Below are positions 35,991 through 46,881 of a stretch of DNA of 64,000 nucleotides, in pieces. Origin of the DNA: Tenrec ecaudatus (lineage: Eukaryota > Chordata > Mammalia > Afrosoricida > Tenrecidae). Numbering within the stretch: the first letter of the stretch is position 1; each line of letters begins with the position of its first letter. The position numbers were made by a program, and so were the translations under genes. The notes beneath the pieces were generated by a model. It saw only the letters and a list, made by a program, of their open reading frames with translations, made no database searches and was not told where the DNA came from. The stretch is taken from positions 124,017,583 through 124,081,582 of the forward strand of contig NC_134548.1 of the NCBI RefSeq assembly GCF_050624435.1, given 5' to 3'.

Positions 35991-36454
35991 AAAGAGAGAA
36001 TAATAGTTCTAGAGAATCTTTTCTCTGCCCTTCTTCTATTTTATTTTCCAAAGCTTGTTAATCTAATTACAAGCATCAATTAGTCCATTCATGTGCTACT
36101 TTTTCTTCATTTCTTCCATATAATATTGGGAGACTCAAGCTAGGTTGCAAAGTGTAACTAGGCCACAGTCTAAAAGAACTGGCAATATCTGCCAGTTCTT
36201 GTATTTCTAATAATTTTGCCTTCTTAGACGGTTACATACACTTTAAGCATTTAAGGGTTGCTCCACTATATAACATAATATTGGAACCCTCTCTGCTATT
36301 ATTATTGGTAACACATAAATTTCTGTGGAAATGATATTTTACACATTTATATATATGCCAAAAGAATTATGAATAGAGAATGAGCCACAAAACAGACATG
36401 ACATGAATAATCAAAGTTCTAAATACACACAAACATTAAGATGGGAAGATTAAA

Positions 36455-36620
36455 TAGTGTCAGTCACTATTCCAAAGGATAAACAATGGTTAACTCATTT
36501 AATCCTCTTAACAGCCTAACAAGTTATTATTTTCCACATTTTACACATAAGAAAATGGATAAACCAACAGGTTAAATATAAAATGTGTATACAAGTGATT
36601 TGTATCTAGGTTGTAAAAGA
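36455..36620 (+). repeat. MIR relic
   Basis: Core features: CTCATTTAATCCTCTTAACA, TTATTATTTTCCACATTTTA and ACATAAGAAAATGGAT. Confidence 0.7.
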
Positions 36621-36675
36621 ACCCTTCTAACTCACATTAAAAAAATCTGCACGCCTGCAACCCACCTCTCCAACA

Positions 36676-36710
36676 ACACACACACGCGCATGCACGCACG
36701 TGCACGCACA
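36676..36710. repeat. CA/CGCA-type microsatellite
   Basis: Alternating purine/pyrimidine run (CACACACGCGCATGCACGCA), which can in principle form left-handed DNA. Confidence 0.85.
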
Positions 36711-36789
36711 AATGACTAAGAAAGACATTTCTCCAAGGAAAATATGCCAACAAATACGCGAAAAGATGCTCACAATCGATTTTATTCCT

Positions 36790-37000
36790 CACTCTCCACC
36801 CTCAAACTCACTGCCACTTACTCACAGGGACCATATGTATAGGACAGAGTAGAACTGCCTCTGTAGGTTTTTGAGACGACAACTCTCTATGGGAGTAGAA
36901 AGCGGTACCTTTCTCCCACAGAGGAGTGGTAGTTTAAACTGCTGACCTTGTAGTCAGCAACCCAAAGTGTAACCATTAGGTCATCAGGGCTCCACGTTGT
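36790..37000 (-). repeat. AfroSINE, antisense, near full length
   Basis: AACTCACTGCCACTTACTCA tail through GACCTTGTAGTCAGCAACCC to ATCAGGGCTCC. One of the better preserved copies. Confidence 0.88.
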
Positions 37001-38076
37001 TGTTGTTATTAGGAAATGCAAAACAAAACCATAATTACACATATATCACTTTACAGTAACTAGGTTTGCTAACCAAAATGACACAATGACTAATCTTGGG
37101 AAGGTTGTGAAGAAAATAGAACCCTTATACACTGCTGATAAAAATGCAAAATAGTGCATCTTGAAAAACAGTCTGGCAATTGTATCTGAGTGATAAACAT
37201 ACATATCCAATTCCCACGACTAGTAAGTGGCAGGTTCCAGCCCAAGCCACCCACCTCTAGCTAAACCTCCAAGCACTACACTCATTTGTGGATGTCTCGC
37301 AAAACAAAACAACAACAACAAAAGAAATTTGTAAAGCAGGAAGTGCTACTTTCCCCACTGATTTCAGACACAACCTCTCTGAGCCTCCTCTGGTATGACT
37401 TCCCTGAACTCAAGTTGACTTGACCTATGATATCTCGCTCTTAAAATATTTGTTATCTTACCTGCTATACTTGTACCTTTTGTTAAATTCCCTTTTCCTT
37501 GGGATATTGCTTCTGTCTTGCTGGTCAGACTTCATCTTAAACCAATAATACAAGTTCTTTTTCTGTTGACTGGAGGCTAGCATATTCTCCCATTACCTTT
37601 TGTACTGCTCCAAAATAAGCTAAAGCAATATGACCAATTAACCCCCCAAGAGTAATTCATAGTTAAGCAAGTACTTAATATAAAATGAACATAGGGAGTG
37701 ATTGGAATCAGTTCACTGAACTTAAAAGGCTATAGAAATACTATGCAAGCGTAATTACATTGCGGTCTTCCGTAAAGATGCTTTCGTCCCCACTCATTTG
37801 TAGGAACAATGCTTTTGGTGATTCGGTGCTGGGTTGGAGAAGTATTAGGTTAGCCAGGAAAACTGGACTTCCCTACTCTGTCCTCTTAGCAAGAACACAG
37901 ATTTGCAAGATGAATACATTTGCAATGATCTCTTATGTAAAAAAACCTACAATAAAGGCATTTCTATTATAGAAATTCCTGGCTTCACATGCGGGGCAGG
38001 GTTTTAGTCCTTTATCGGACTTCTGAAATTATTTAATGTCTAAATTATCTGAGTATCCAATGCTTCATTTAATGGG

Positions 38077-38109
38077 GTGTGTGTGTGTGTGTGTGTATGT
38101 GTGTGTGTA
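38077..38109. repeat. GT microsatellite
   Basis: About 15 GT units with one interruption. Confidence 0.9.
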
Positions 38110-38933
38110 CACTTATCTCCGGAAAACCACTGTATATGTAGAATGAAAATGATGATTTAGAATGGAAATATCCTACTGCAATTAATATAATAGGATTCTA
38201 TCTCCCACCCATTTCACTACTTCGGCTGGAGGGGGCAATTAGTAAGTAGGGGAAGAAGAAAAGGAAGTATGAAAACTGACGGATTTTCATTAAAAATAGA
38301 ACAGAAAGGGACGACATTTACTTCCCAGTTTATGACAGTTGAAAGCAGGCTTCTGAGACCCTGGGGTTGCTCCTCATTTCACAGTGTACGGTTGTGAAAA
38401 GACAGAGCATATGAAAACATTATATTCAGATAAATATCTGGCAATTATCATCATGGACATTGGAAGTAAAAGCAAATCATAGAAAAATCTTCTTTTAGAA
38501 GTTTTAAGATGTTTTGGTCAGTATTAGAAAGAATTTCCAATAAAAGAATGACCTCTGTCTTATTGCTGTGCCAGGGAAAGAGAATATTTTCTGAAATTTC
38601 CTTACAGGTTCTTAAGGATGTACATACAGAACACTTATATAGTTGAAGCTATCTAGGAGCCAGGGAATAATATCAGTTCATTTGAAACCTGTAGGACCTC
38701 TAGGAGGTGCAGAAAGGCAAGAAAAGAAACTAAACATTTCAATAGCTATTTCAGTCAAACGACATTTTCTTCATATCATCAATAATTAAAGTATAAAATA
38801 CCTAGAAATAACTCAATCAAATCCACTCATCTTTCTATGTGCAATGGTAAATTCCTTCTTTTCTCTATTTTTCATAAATGGAGAAAAGGAAGCAAAACTC
38901 AGAAAGGTCTAATAAATATGGAATCGGACTTAC

Positions 38934-39092
38934 GAACACTGAAGTGTTCACAGCCTGTCAACTTATCAATAGCTTTGCAAGCTTCCTCTGTCTTTAGCAT
39001 GTCCTCCTGCCTTTTCTTGCTTTCGGGATCATTGTTCAAAATCTTGTTCCTCAGCCAGGTCAAATGATACACCCGAAGTCTGTTCTTACGTC
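38934..39092 (-). CDS. NRK: NRK exon, CNH domain (159 bp)
   Basis: Enters in phase 1 after a CTTATTTATCAG acceptor. It encodes GRKNRLRVYHLTWLRNKILN, NDPESKKRQEDMLKTEEACK and AIDKLTGCEHFSV. The motif KxxLRVYxLxWLRNKIL is a signature of GCK-family CNH domains. The donor is GTTC|GTAAGT, a near-perfect consensus, leaving phase 1. Confidence 0.96.
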
Positions 39093-39212
39093 CTGATAAA
39101 TAAGAAAAGACACAGTACCCCAATTCAGCCTAGGGTTCATAAATTAGAAGAACAAGAGGGTGAAAATCATTTTGCCTTTTTAACGAAATGTTTGCATTAA
39201 AGTAAAACTCAC

Positions 39213-39240
39213 TGTGTGTGTGTGTGTGTATATATATATA
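39213..39240. repeat. TG/TA microsatellite
   Basis: TG repeat passing directly into a TA repeat, about 120 bp 5' side (plus coordinates right) of the exon ending at 39092. Confidence 0.9.
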
Positions 39241-39661
39241 CCGATTAAGAGAATAGAATTATCATATATTCATTTTTACCCGTGCTAATCTCTAAATTAT
39301 GTCCCTCCTAGTAGTTGGAGACCCAGAAGGTAAATACTGTACGTAAGAACTGTTTGGGCATTCAGGAAAAGTGGGATGGGGCACTTATGTTCTGTCATGC
39401 TTAAAAATAATTGAAGTTGTCATAATTTTTCCGTTCACCTTTAATGTTAATTATTAATGATAAACACCTCCAAATGTTATTCATTTAATGAAAAAGGGAC
39501 ATTAACATCACACATTCATGTTCATTTCTAAAGTAATTTTTAGGGTTTCACTTTTGAAGATTTCTAGGACCATAAATAGGCTTCTTACTCATGTGATGAT
39601 GATTTAATAGTTTTAGATAACATTTTGAACAAATTTTAGAGTTCAGACATCTATGTGTATT

Positions 39662-40119
39662 TGTTAGGTAGCTAGCATCAGGGATGGGATGTCCATTGAC
39701 GCATGCCCAGGAGAGCCAGCATAGGACAAAGCTGGATTTTCCTGCTGGTGGGCGTGGATGGGCATAAAACCTGGGCCAGGTGAATGCAATTCAGCCAATG
39801 GGAGCGACCTGGGGTTGTTCACCATGGCTCCCCCGGGAAACCTTGAAAAGGCAAGAACTGAGAGGGAGAGGGGGCTTGTCTTGTCTTGTCTGGTGTTTGT
39901 TTCGGAGGAAACTTGGGCGAGAGATCTTTGCGGAACCCTGAGCAGTCTTCTGCCAGGCCGCAATGTCAAAGGAATCCTATGGGTGCCACGTAAAACCTGA
40001 AGCTTCTTTTAACTCTCATTAAATTCACTTGGATCATGAGCCCGGCTTCAGCGTGAATTCGTTCTCATGTGGAGCCAAGGACCAAGGCTGAAATCTAGCC
40101 CGGAGAGAGAGACCTTACA
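39662..40119 (+). mobile_element. Solo LTR of an endogenous retrovirus
   Basis: A 458-bp G+C-rich island starting TGTTAGG and ending CCTTACA, flanked by the 4-bp direct repeat TATT on both sides (39658-39661 and 40120-40123). It contains a CCAAT box (near 39795), a TATA-like CATAAAA (39764-39770) and an ATTAAA signal (about 40018), all on the plus strand. This fits a class I-type solo LTR left after recombination between two LTRs, inserted antisense to NRK. No internal viral genes remain. Confidence 0.8.
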
Positions 40120-41631
40120 TATTGTCATTCTTTTCTTAAATAGTAAAATGTGGGTTTTAAACTCCTAGGTACCGTGCTATACTGAGATTATATGTATAGT
40201 TTAAAGGAACTAGAACCTAAATTTTAGAGACCTTCAAACATTAAAGGTCAGATTTGGGTTAGAGAAAGTTGAAATAATAAGTCTCCTAGCCAGCAAGGTG
40301 TGTTTAAAAACTAAACCTTGCTCTTGTAGATTCCAAACAATTTAAATGAATGCCCATGAAAAATGACAACTAGTCATGGAGACTGAGAAGACCTATAGAG
40401 AGGGTGTTCTCTTCTAGTAAATAGTTTGAGCAAAATTAATCACAAAAAGGAATAGCCATGAAGACAGGGAGTATATATACTCTTATAATTAACTGTGATT
40501 GACATCAGTTGATTCTGTTTTTGACATGTTTTGTTTTTAGTATTCCTCTTTTTCAGTCAGTCATCTTTCATCAAAAATCAATTTCCATTCTAGTGTTTTA
40601 CTGAGAGAAATTAAGGACTAATAATAGCTATCATTATTAATACTCATTTAGTGGCACACTCATTTTCAAAGGTCCAGGTTCTGACAATACAAAGCCAAGA
40701 TTCATTCAAGTATGTGTTAAGCGTACCAGGGATCCATTAGTCTTCTAAACTCTATTTCTAAGTTCTTGTGAAACGGCTGTGCTAGGGACAATAGTCGCTT
40801 TCTTACTCAACTATTGTCCACTTGTTCTTCGCTGCTTATAAAACACAACATGGAATGTATACGTGGTTGTTGCAAGTGAGTAGCATGTGAATGGATGAAC
40901 ATTGAAGCTGGGAAGTTGTACATTATTTAGAAAACAATCTTCAAGAATGCAGATGATGTCATTTTTCTTAACTTGGCAAGGAACATTATAATGAAATATT
41001 CAGGCATCAAATGTGAATCAGGCTTATTGAGGATGGAGTAAAGCCCTGAAGTATTGTCCTGATATAATTTTTAAATCTTAAACCTAACCGCAGGGGCCCC
41101 ATAGGTCTTCTTTAAATCAACAAGTCATGTTAATGAGGTTCACTAGTAAAGAAAGATTGCCTTGAACAAAGTGATTTATCTATATGCAATAAAATTGACA
41201 ACAGCAACTAAAAAAATTAGCTAGGATGCTTGAAGGGCACTGAGTTTATGTTAATGAGAGGACAATTAGGAAATGAGAGGACAAATAGGAAAAGAGGATG
41301 AGACTGGACATACAACCTGAATTGTACAAATATATTCTGTGGTGGCAGTTTCAACAAGAAAAATATAATATTATTTTTAAGGCAATTCAGGTTTAACATA
41401 ACTCAAAAGTCACGTTTAAATGGTAAATCAGAAACTAAACAACAAACCTAAACACCAAAAAAACCCAAATATATTAAAAATTATAAATATCAAAGACTGG
41501 AGCCCCAATTACAATTTATATTTAAAGACTTCTCCTATGAACACTTTCGCCTGAGAAAGTTTTTAACCCAGTTGGCAACCTAATTAACCTGCGTAATTAG
41601 TCACTTTATTTTAGATCTTTAACAAACCAAC

Positions 41632-41775
41632 CGGAGATGGTAATCAGCAAATTGAGTGGCTCTACAACTTGGATCTGACGGAATGGTCTTCTCTTTATCA
41701 GTTTAGTTATGTTGGCCTTTCCACTTCTGTCCATTAGGTACAGATTCGAGCGGGTTCCCAACAGCAAATTCACTC
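41632..41775 (-). CDS. NRK: NRK exon, CNH domain (144 bp)
   Basis: Phase 1 to phase 1, giving GVNLLLGTRSNLYLMDRSGK, then an RRRPFRQIQV-like stretch (here KRRPFRQIQVVEPLNL) and LITIS. It is strongly similar to the first propeller strands of MAP4K4/TNIK CNH (GVNLLVGTESGLMLLDRSG). The acceptor is AAATAAACAG, with a poor pyrimidine tract. The donor is TCCG|GTTGGT, weaker than consensus, but the next exon completes the expected SG(R/K)KNRLRVY sequence. Confidence 0.95.
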
Positions 41776-43360
41776 CTGTTTATTTTTTAAAAATACAGAT
41801 TAGATCAGAACAATTTTTAGAATTGTCTTTACGTTGGTAGTTTTGCTATTGTGATATGCTAATCTAAAGGCTACGTTAAACATTTTAGGCTAATAGTAAG
41901 TTCATTCTGTGGAAGTGTGGACTCTGCCAACCGAACAAAACCCATTTAAATACAAGGAAATATAGAAGCTAATACACTCTAGCAATATTCAGGTGTCTGG
42001 CACATGGTCCCACAAACAGAACTTGATGTATCTCAGCACTCCAAACAAATCAACCCTTTTGGAATTCGCCACTAAGCAGTAAGGCTGCCTAGCACATACG
42101 AAGATTTTAATTCTGTTGATTTTTCACTCCTACCTATAACTAAAAAATTTTAAGTAATTATATGTAAAGGTATCATTTTAACATTACATGATAATATGCT
42201 CATAAAATACCTTTGTAAAACATATTGTCAAATACATGAAATTAGTTCCTATGTACATATACATATGTCCCTACACTCGTTTTGGTCAATTGCATTTCCT
42301 TCTTCACAGATAAGCACTATTTAAAAATCAAATGAGAAGACTGAATTGGAAGATAGAACTACAGTTAAAATACATTCCTATGCACGGTGGATTTTTCTCC
42401 GTAAATTATATCATAGATGCTAAGAAGCCACAGGGGTGAAAAAAAAGCAGCATCTTCTTTTAACTTGGAGTATGTTCAGGTTCGGTGGGTAAAAGGAAAA
42501 AAAATACTCTGCTTTCCTTTCCCCACTCTGTCCTCATCAGTGTTCTACTCCATAGCTAACTGCAGGCTCCAGGGCTGCAGTTTCCTCCCACAGGAGAATC
42601 ACAGAGGGAGAGGAAATTATGATGATACATTTTTCGTTTCCAAAATGTAGACTCAGTTATTAGATATTAACTACAGCTCTGGCTAGCTTTATTTTCTTGT
42701 TATCTGGCACATTGTATTTTATTAGCAAAACTTTGAGAATGCTGTGGGTTTTTGTTCAGTTGTTTGGTACGTACAATTTTAATGTTTGCTACATGGCTGG
42801 ATCTCTAATTAAAAATCATATGTACCATTCGATAATATATTTTCAAAATCTGTTTGGGGGGCTGGCATTTACCTGGGATTTCTTGCCTCCTTAAATTCAG
42901 ATTAACTTGAGGTAAAAGTGGTCCCTGTTGGTGCCATGGCTAAAGCACTTAGCTGTGTCGGCTTTCAAAAGGAGTTACAGTCTTGGAAATCCTATAGGCA
43001 GTTCTACTCTGTCCTCACTGATTGCTGTGAATGGCAATCAAATTGATGGCAGTAGGCTGGATTTTAAGTAGAATATTGTCTCTGCACTATCTACGTGGCT
43101 ATAATTCTTCTGAGAGAAAAGGATTGAAAAAAATCTATCGAAGTTGAGACTTTATATATAGAAATTTCCTCACAACTGCTAAAGGCTTTAAAAACAATAT
43201 CCTTCAAAAATCCTCCTCACTATGCATCATATGTATCATATATGGCAAACTTCCCTAGTTTTGAAATACTAAGCTCACATTTTCAAATAATAATAACCTG
43301 CTCCAAAGCGTTCCAAAAATAAGTACCCATGCAATTTGGTCTTAAGAAATCAAAACTCAC
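41776..43360 (-). other. NRK: NRK intron
   Basis: About 1.6 kb, mostly unique and A+T-rich, with one partial AfroSINE copy at 42925-43075. Confidence 0.75.
42925..43075 (+). repeat. AfroSINE with internal deletion
   Basis: Head (TGGTGCCATGGCTAAAGCAC), GGAGTTACAGTCTTGGAAAT and tail with CAAATTGATGGCAGTAGG. The B-box part is missing. Confidence 0.7.
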
Positions 43361-43516
43361 CCCACAAAGAACCACAGCAGATCTCCGAAGTGAATTCCTT
43401 TTCATACATGTGGATTATGGGTTTCTTACACGCAGCTGCAGCAGAGAGTGGATTGACATTGCTATCAGTGGGTTGTTTAGGAGGTTCCTCCGGTACTCCC
43501 ACTAATCCAGCATATG
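43361..43516 (-). CDS. NRK: NRK exon, entry to the CNH domain (156 bp)
   Basis: The acceptor is CTTCTCCCAG and the donor is TGGG|GTGAGT, phase 1 to phase 1. The peptide runs YAGLVGVPEEPPKQPTDSNV, NPLSAAAACKKPIIHMYEKE and FTSEICCGSLWG. The ending is equivalent to the RFNSEILCAALWG segment that opens the CNH domain in MAP4K4-type kinases, so the CNH beta-propeller starts here. The domain is a protein-interaction module used by this kinase family to bind partners such as small GTPases. Confidence 0.94.
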
Positions 43517-43649
43517 CTGGGAGAAGTAAGGAGACGTGATTGCGGGAAATTACTAGCTTATAGGCCATGTGTGCTTAGATGTTTCCACAAATCAGATAGC
43601 GCCTAGGAAAGTTCCCTTTATTTCACTGCACTTTCTTTGTGACTGGAAA

Positions 43650-43745
43650 TATTTCAGTCTCAGTAAACCCACAGGGACAGTACTACCCTGTACTCCCGGG
43701 TCACTGTGAGTCAGAAACAACTCGATGGCAGTGAATTTGTTTTTC
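43650..43745 (+). repeat. AfroSINE 3' half
   Basis: TTTCAGTCTCAGTAAACCCA to CAACTCGATGGCAGTGAATT. The tail is close to consensus, so the copy is fairly young. Confidence 0.8.
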
Positions 43746-44089
43746 TGGTTGGAAACCATCCACCAGATAGCGACACATCACTATGGTTAAAAGTGATTGG
43801 TGAATATGAATGCATTTTAAGTTACTGCGAGAAAAATTCCCAAAGTAAAGGAAAACCCATATTAATTTTTGGTGGGTTTTCACATTCAGACACCCTAAAT
43901 ATTCAGTAAGGTGTAGCTTTTCTTTTCAAACACTTACCAATCAGAATTTAAGTCAAGTGAATATCAAAATGGTTTGATTATTTCTAGAACATGAAGCAGT
44001 GGTCAAGAACTCTATTTTAACATGTGCACAGATAAAACCTGTTAGAGATTGACATAAATTGACTTGTGCCCACTCCCTACACCCACCTA

Positions 44090-44360
44090 CACCGGCACCA
44101 TTTGGGTGTCAAATTCCTGATTCTTCTATCTGTAGATATTATCTTGTTTGGAAATGAGATTTGGTTTCCCTTTTGCGGTATTGCTGAAATTATGCCTGTA
44201 TAGAGTGGATGTATCCTAAAGCTAGTCATTTCTAAGTTATCAAAAGATTAGAATAAACACAAGGGAAGCAGTGGCCATGGAATGCCATGTGAGAATTATC
44301 GAAACCTCAAGGAACCTAGGAATACCCAAGGCGGTCACCAAGAAAGGAATCAACATAACG
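44090..44360 (+). repeat. Possible ancient mammalian repeat fragment
   Basis: TTGGAAATGAGATTTGGTTT followed by AAGCAGTGGCCATGG and CAAGGAACCTAGGAATACCC resembles an old dispersed mammalian repeat, but I cannot name the family with confidence. Confidence 0.3.
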
Positions 44361-44421
44361 GAAACCCTGGTTTGGTGATGGCAGCACTAGGCAACAAAGA
44401 GATCATTGGAAACACATTCAT

Positions 44422-44529
44422 AGACTGCACTGGCCAAATAAACATCAGTAGCTTTTCTAGAACCTCAGGAAGGAGATGAATGGCTGGCAGAAAAACCAGA
44501 TTTTATTGAAGATTCTGAAATGTCCTTAC
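44422..44529 (-). pseudogene. NRK: Former 3' part of an NRK exon, now intronic
   Basis: Read on the minus strand in the exon frame, this stretch gives SKDISESSIKSGFSASHSSP, S, a TGA stop (44467-44465), then GSRKATDVYLASAV. That resembles the remembered human exon end. At the expected phase-1 donor (44421-44420) the sequence reads AT instead of GT. It is 108 nt long, so its loss keeps the downstream frame. I infer an exon segment dropped by use of an internal donor; it is not translated in the model given here. Confidence 0.65.
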
Positions 44530-44593
44530 TGTCATTCTCATGGTCCGGTTCTGGAGTTAGCGCATTTGAGGCCTCACTTCCATCACATGGCAC
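44530..44593 (-). CDS. NRK: NRK exon, apparently shortened (64 bp)
   Basis: After a GTTTCTTCAG acceptor the exon reads VPCDGSEASNALTPEPDHEN then D in phase 0. It must end at the strong internal donor GACA|GTAAGG, because the continuing frame meets TGA at 44467-44465. Ending there leaves phase 1, which fits the next exon exactly. Homology to human NRK, as I recall it, continues past this donor to about 44422 (DISESS, HSSPS, LASAV). This exon therefore appears to have lost its last 108 nt (36 codons) in this lineage. Confidence 0.8.
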
Positions 44594-44844
44594 CTGAAGA
44601 AACAACCCCAATCCATTTTATTAGAAAGTTAACAGTTGAAAAAGATGTTTGCTTTGCTTGTTGTTGTTTTTGTGGGGAAGGGGAAGGATACAAAATTTGA
44701 AACATCTCTTCTTGAATAGTTTCATAAAAACTGCATTTACTAATAAGACTCAAGAATGTTTTGAGAAGGAAGAACGAATCTTGTTATTGAGACAACTAAT
44801 GCTGGAAGAGAATTGCCAAAGAGTTTCATGTTCTTAACTGCACA

Positions 44845-45045
44845 ATTAAAGAACCCTGGTGGTACTGTCGGGTAAGCATTGACTCGATAACCACTAGGTG
44901 GCTGTACAAACCCGCCAGCCACTCTGATGGAGAACTTTGAACCTATCTGCTCCCCTAAAGACTTGTAGCCTTAGAAACCCTAGAGAGGGTTGCTATACGT
45001 CAGAAATTACTCAATGACAGTGATTTAACTGTACAATTTGGGGTT
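44845..45045 (+). repeat. AfroSINE, plus strand
   Basis: AACCCTGGTGGTACTGTCGG head, CTAAAGACTTGTAGCCTTAG body and CAATGACAGTGATTTAACTG tail. Confidence 0.8.
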
Positions 45046-45164
45046 TTGTATTAACAGGGATTGCACAACCAGCTTATGCTCATCTATTAACTCAAAGATT
45101 TGCAGTTCAAACCCACCCAGAGACTCCCTAGAAGATAAAAAACAAACAAACAAAGAGAACAAAA

Positions 45165-45340
45165 TTCACTGCCATGGAGTGGATGCTGACTTATACTAAC
45201 TCCGTAGGACAGGGTAGAACTGCCCCTGTGAGTTTCTGAAACTGTAACTCTTTACCAGAGTAGAAAGCCTTGCCTTTTTCACAAGGAGCTGCTGGTGGTT
45301 TTGAACTACTGACCTTGCAATTAGCAACCCAATGAATAGG
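45165..45340 (-). repeat. AfroSINE, antisense
   Basis: CACTGCCATGGAGTGGATGC through GGGTAGAACTGCCCCTGTGA to TGACCTTGCAATTAGCAACC. It lies about 120 bp from the opposite-strand copy at 44845. Confidence 0.85.
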
Positions 45341-45619
45341 TCTGGAGAAACACTCTGAAAAGACTATTCAAGAAAACCCTATGGTGTAGTTCTACTATGA
45401 GACATGCGAATTTTTCTATGCACCAGTTTTTTCTAATGCCTTAGTCATCGTATTTGTCATTGTGAAATCTTACTACAACAAAGTATAAGCAAGCCAATTT
45501 CACTAATAAGAAACCTAACTTTCAGATAGGTTTAATAGTTCCTTCAAGGTCATGGGGATTTCAAAGGAAGGACTGTTTGATTCTAAAGCTTGCACTCAAC
45601 TATGCATGCCAGATTGCCC

Positions 45620-45623
<4 letters not shown>

Positions 45624-45654
<31 letters not shown>
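45624..45654. repeat. CA microsatellite
   Basis: About 15 uninterrupted CA units. Confidence 0.92.
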
Positions 45655-45658
<4 letters not shown>

Positions 45659-46289
45659 GGAGTTGGGTTATCATTTCACTGGTTTACTATCCCTTTCCAG
45701 ACCGGGGAGCATTAATAATTTGAAAAGAGGATTGTCTTATGGCCAAATTAATGATTGTCCTGCACAAATTCTAGATTGTGAACATGCCCTTGTCAAAGCC
45801 ATTCCCTCTTCCCAAAATGTGAACAAAGACGACAGGCAAATAGCATTTTCGCCTTCTCAAGGCAGAATTCCCCACCCTTTTCCTCAGAATTTTCAAGTAT
45901 TTTCCCCATATTACTATTATAGTACGTGCCCACATTGTAGATTAGTGATTTGGTTACTTGTTTTTCTACCAGTGGATTGTAAACTCATTAAAGGCAAAAA
46001 CTATGTCTAATCAATCCTTGATTATTTCTCCTTACTCACTCAATCATAGATTATTTCTCTTTACTTTATACTCAACTTAGTTTATTTCACCACTCAACTC
46101 TATGGCCCACTCTAGGGCTGGGCCTAAGCACATAGCGATTATGGAGAAATCAGTTATAAAAAGGACACAATAACAGCAAAAAAAATAGCATGGGAACTTC
46201 TCAGATGAATTTCAATATAAAGTAGTTTTGCGTATAATTAGGAAAGCTTTTTATTTATGCTTGTCTTCGATCTCTTTATTCAATTAAAA

Positions 46290-46440
46290 TCCCTGACTGG
46301 TGCAAATGCTAGCCAGAAGGTTAGCCCAACAGGTGTTTCAGAAAAAAAGGTCGTAACTTTGAATACCATATGGTAGTGCGAGTTCTACTCAGCGACACTC
46401 GAGGTCACCATGAGTTAGAATAGACTCCACAGCAACCAGG
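46290..46440 (+). repeat. AfroSINE, diverged and shortened
   Basis: CCTGACTGGTGCAAATGCTA head and GAGGTCACCATGAGTTAGAA tail, with the body shortened. Confidence 0.65.
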
Positions 46441-46881
46441 AAAATGGATTATCGAATTTGAGACACTGGAACATAAGCCTTATAACAGGATATCTCCAGT
46501 TTTTCCAAAAATTATTTTGAAATTTACAAAGTATGAATTGTCCTTTCTTCTTTCACTGGAAAGGTCATAAACCTGCCCATGATAGAGTATACCTCTCTCA
46601 AAAACTACAACTCAGATACACAGAACTACATCAACAGATAAGTTGTTTATTTGGTATATTTTCCTTGATCATAAATTCTATCACAGTTTGTGGCTCTTAT
46701 TCCTGAGTTTCTTTTCAGGAAGTTAGTGTAAGTGGGCTATAGATCCAATGAAAGATGCTTAAGGCTTTGGGATAGAAGATTCAAAAGACCGTGGCATGGC
46801 TAGAAACATTATATATCACAAGCAGAAAAACATATTCACAATGAGATAAGTTCATTCTCTTTTTTTCAAGAGGCATATTAC

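Larger units (their letters stand above)
33691..38933 (-). other. NRK: NRK intron, L1-rich
   Basis: This 5.2-kb intron holds a LINE tail (34050-34373), an L1 3' region (34395-35990), a MIR (36455-36620), an AfroSINE (36790-37000) and two dinucleotide repeats. From 37000 to 38930 the sequence looks unique apart from the GT repeat at 38077. Confidence 0.75.
39093..41631 (-). other. NRK: NRK intron with solo LTR
   Basis: About 2.5 kb. It holds a TG/TA microsatellite (39213-39240) and a 458-bp solo LTR (39662-40119). The remaining 1.5 kb up to 41631 looks unique and A+T-rich. Confidence 0.75.
44594..46881 (-). other. NRK: NRK intron with SINE pair
   Basis: About 2.3 kb. It holds a plus-strand AfroSINE (44845-45045), a minus-strand one (45165-45335), a CA microsatellite (45624-45654) and a diverged SINE (46290-46440). 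The stretch 45660-46280 looks unique. Confidence 0.75.

Noticed and set aside
37740-37980. Possible extra NRK exon or conserved element
   Set aside because: It is on the plus strand as an open frame, has no matching splice sites on the minus strand, and the neighbouring exons already join in phase.
38077-38109. CRISPR-like or regulatory tandem array
   Set aside because: Simple GT microsatellite. No spaced repeats of the CRISPR kind occur anywhere in this vertebrate window.
39662-40119. CpG island or promoter of an unannotated gene
   Set aside because: The TG...CA ends and the exact 4-bp duplication mark it as a solo LTR. No exon follows it.
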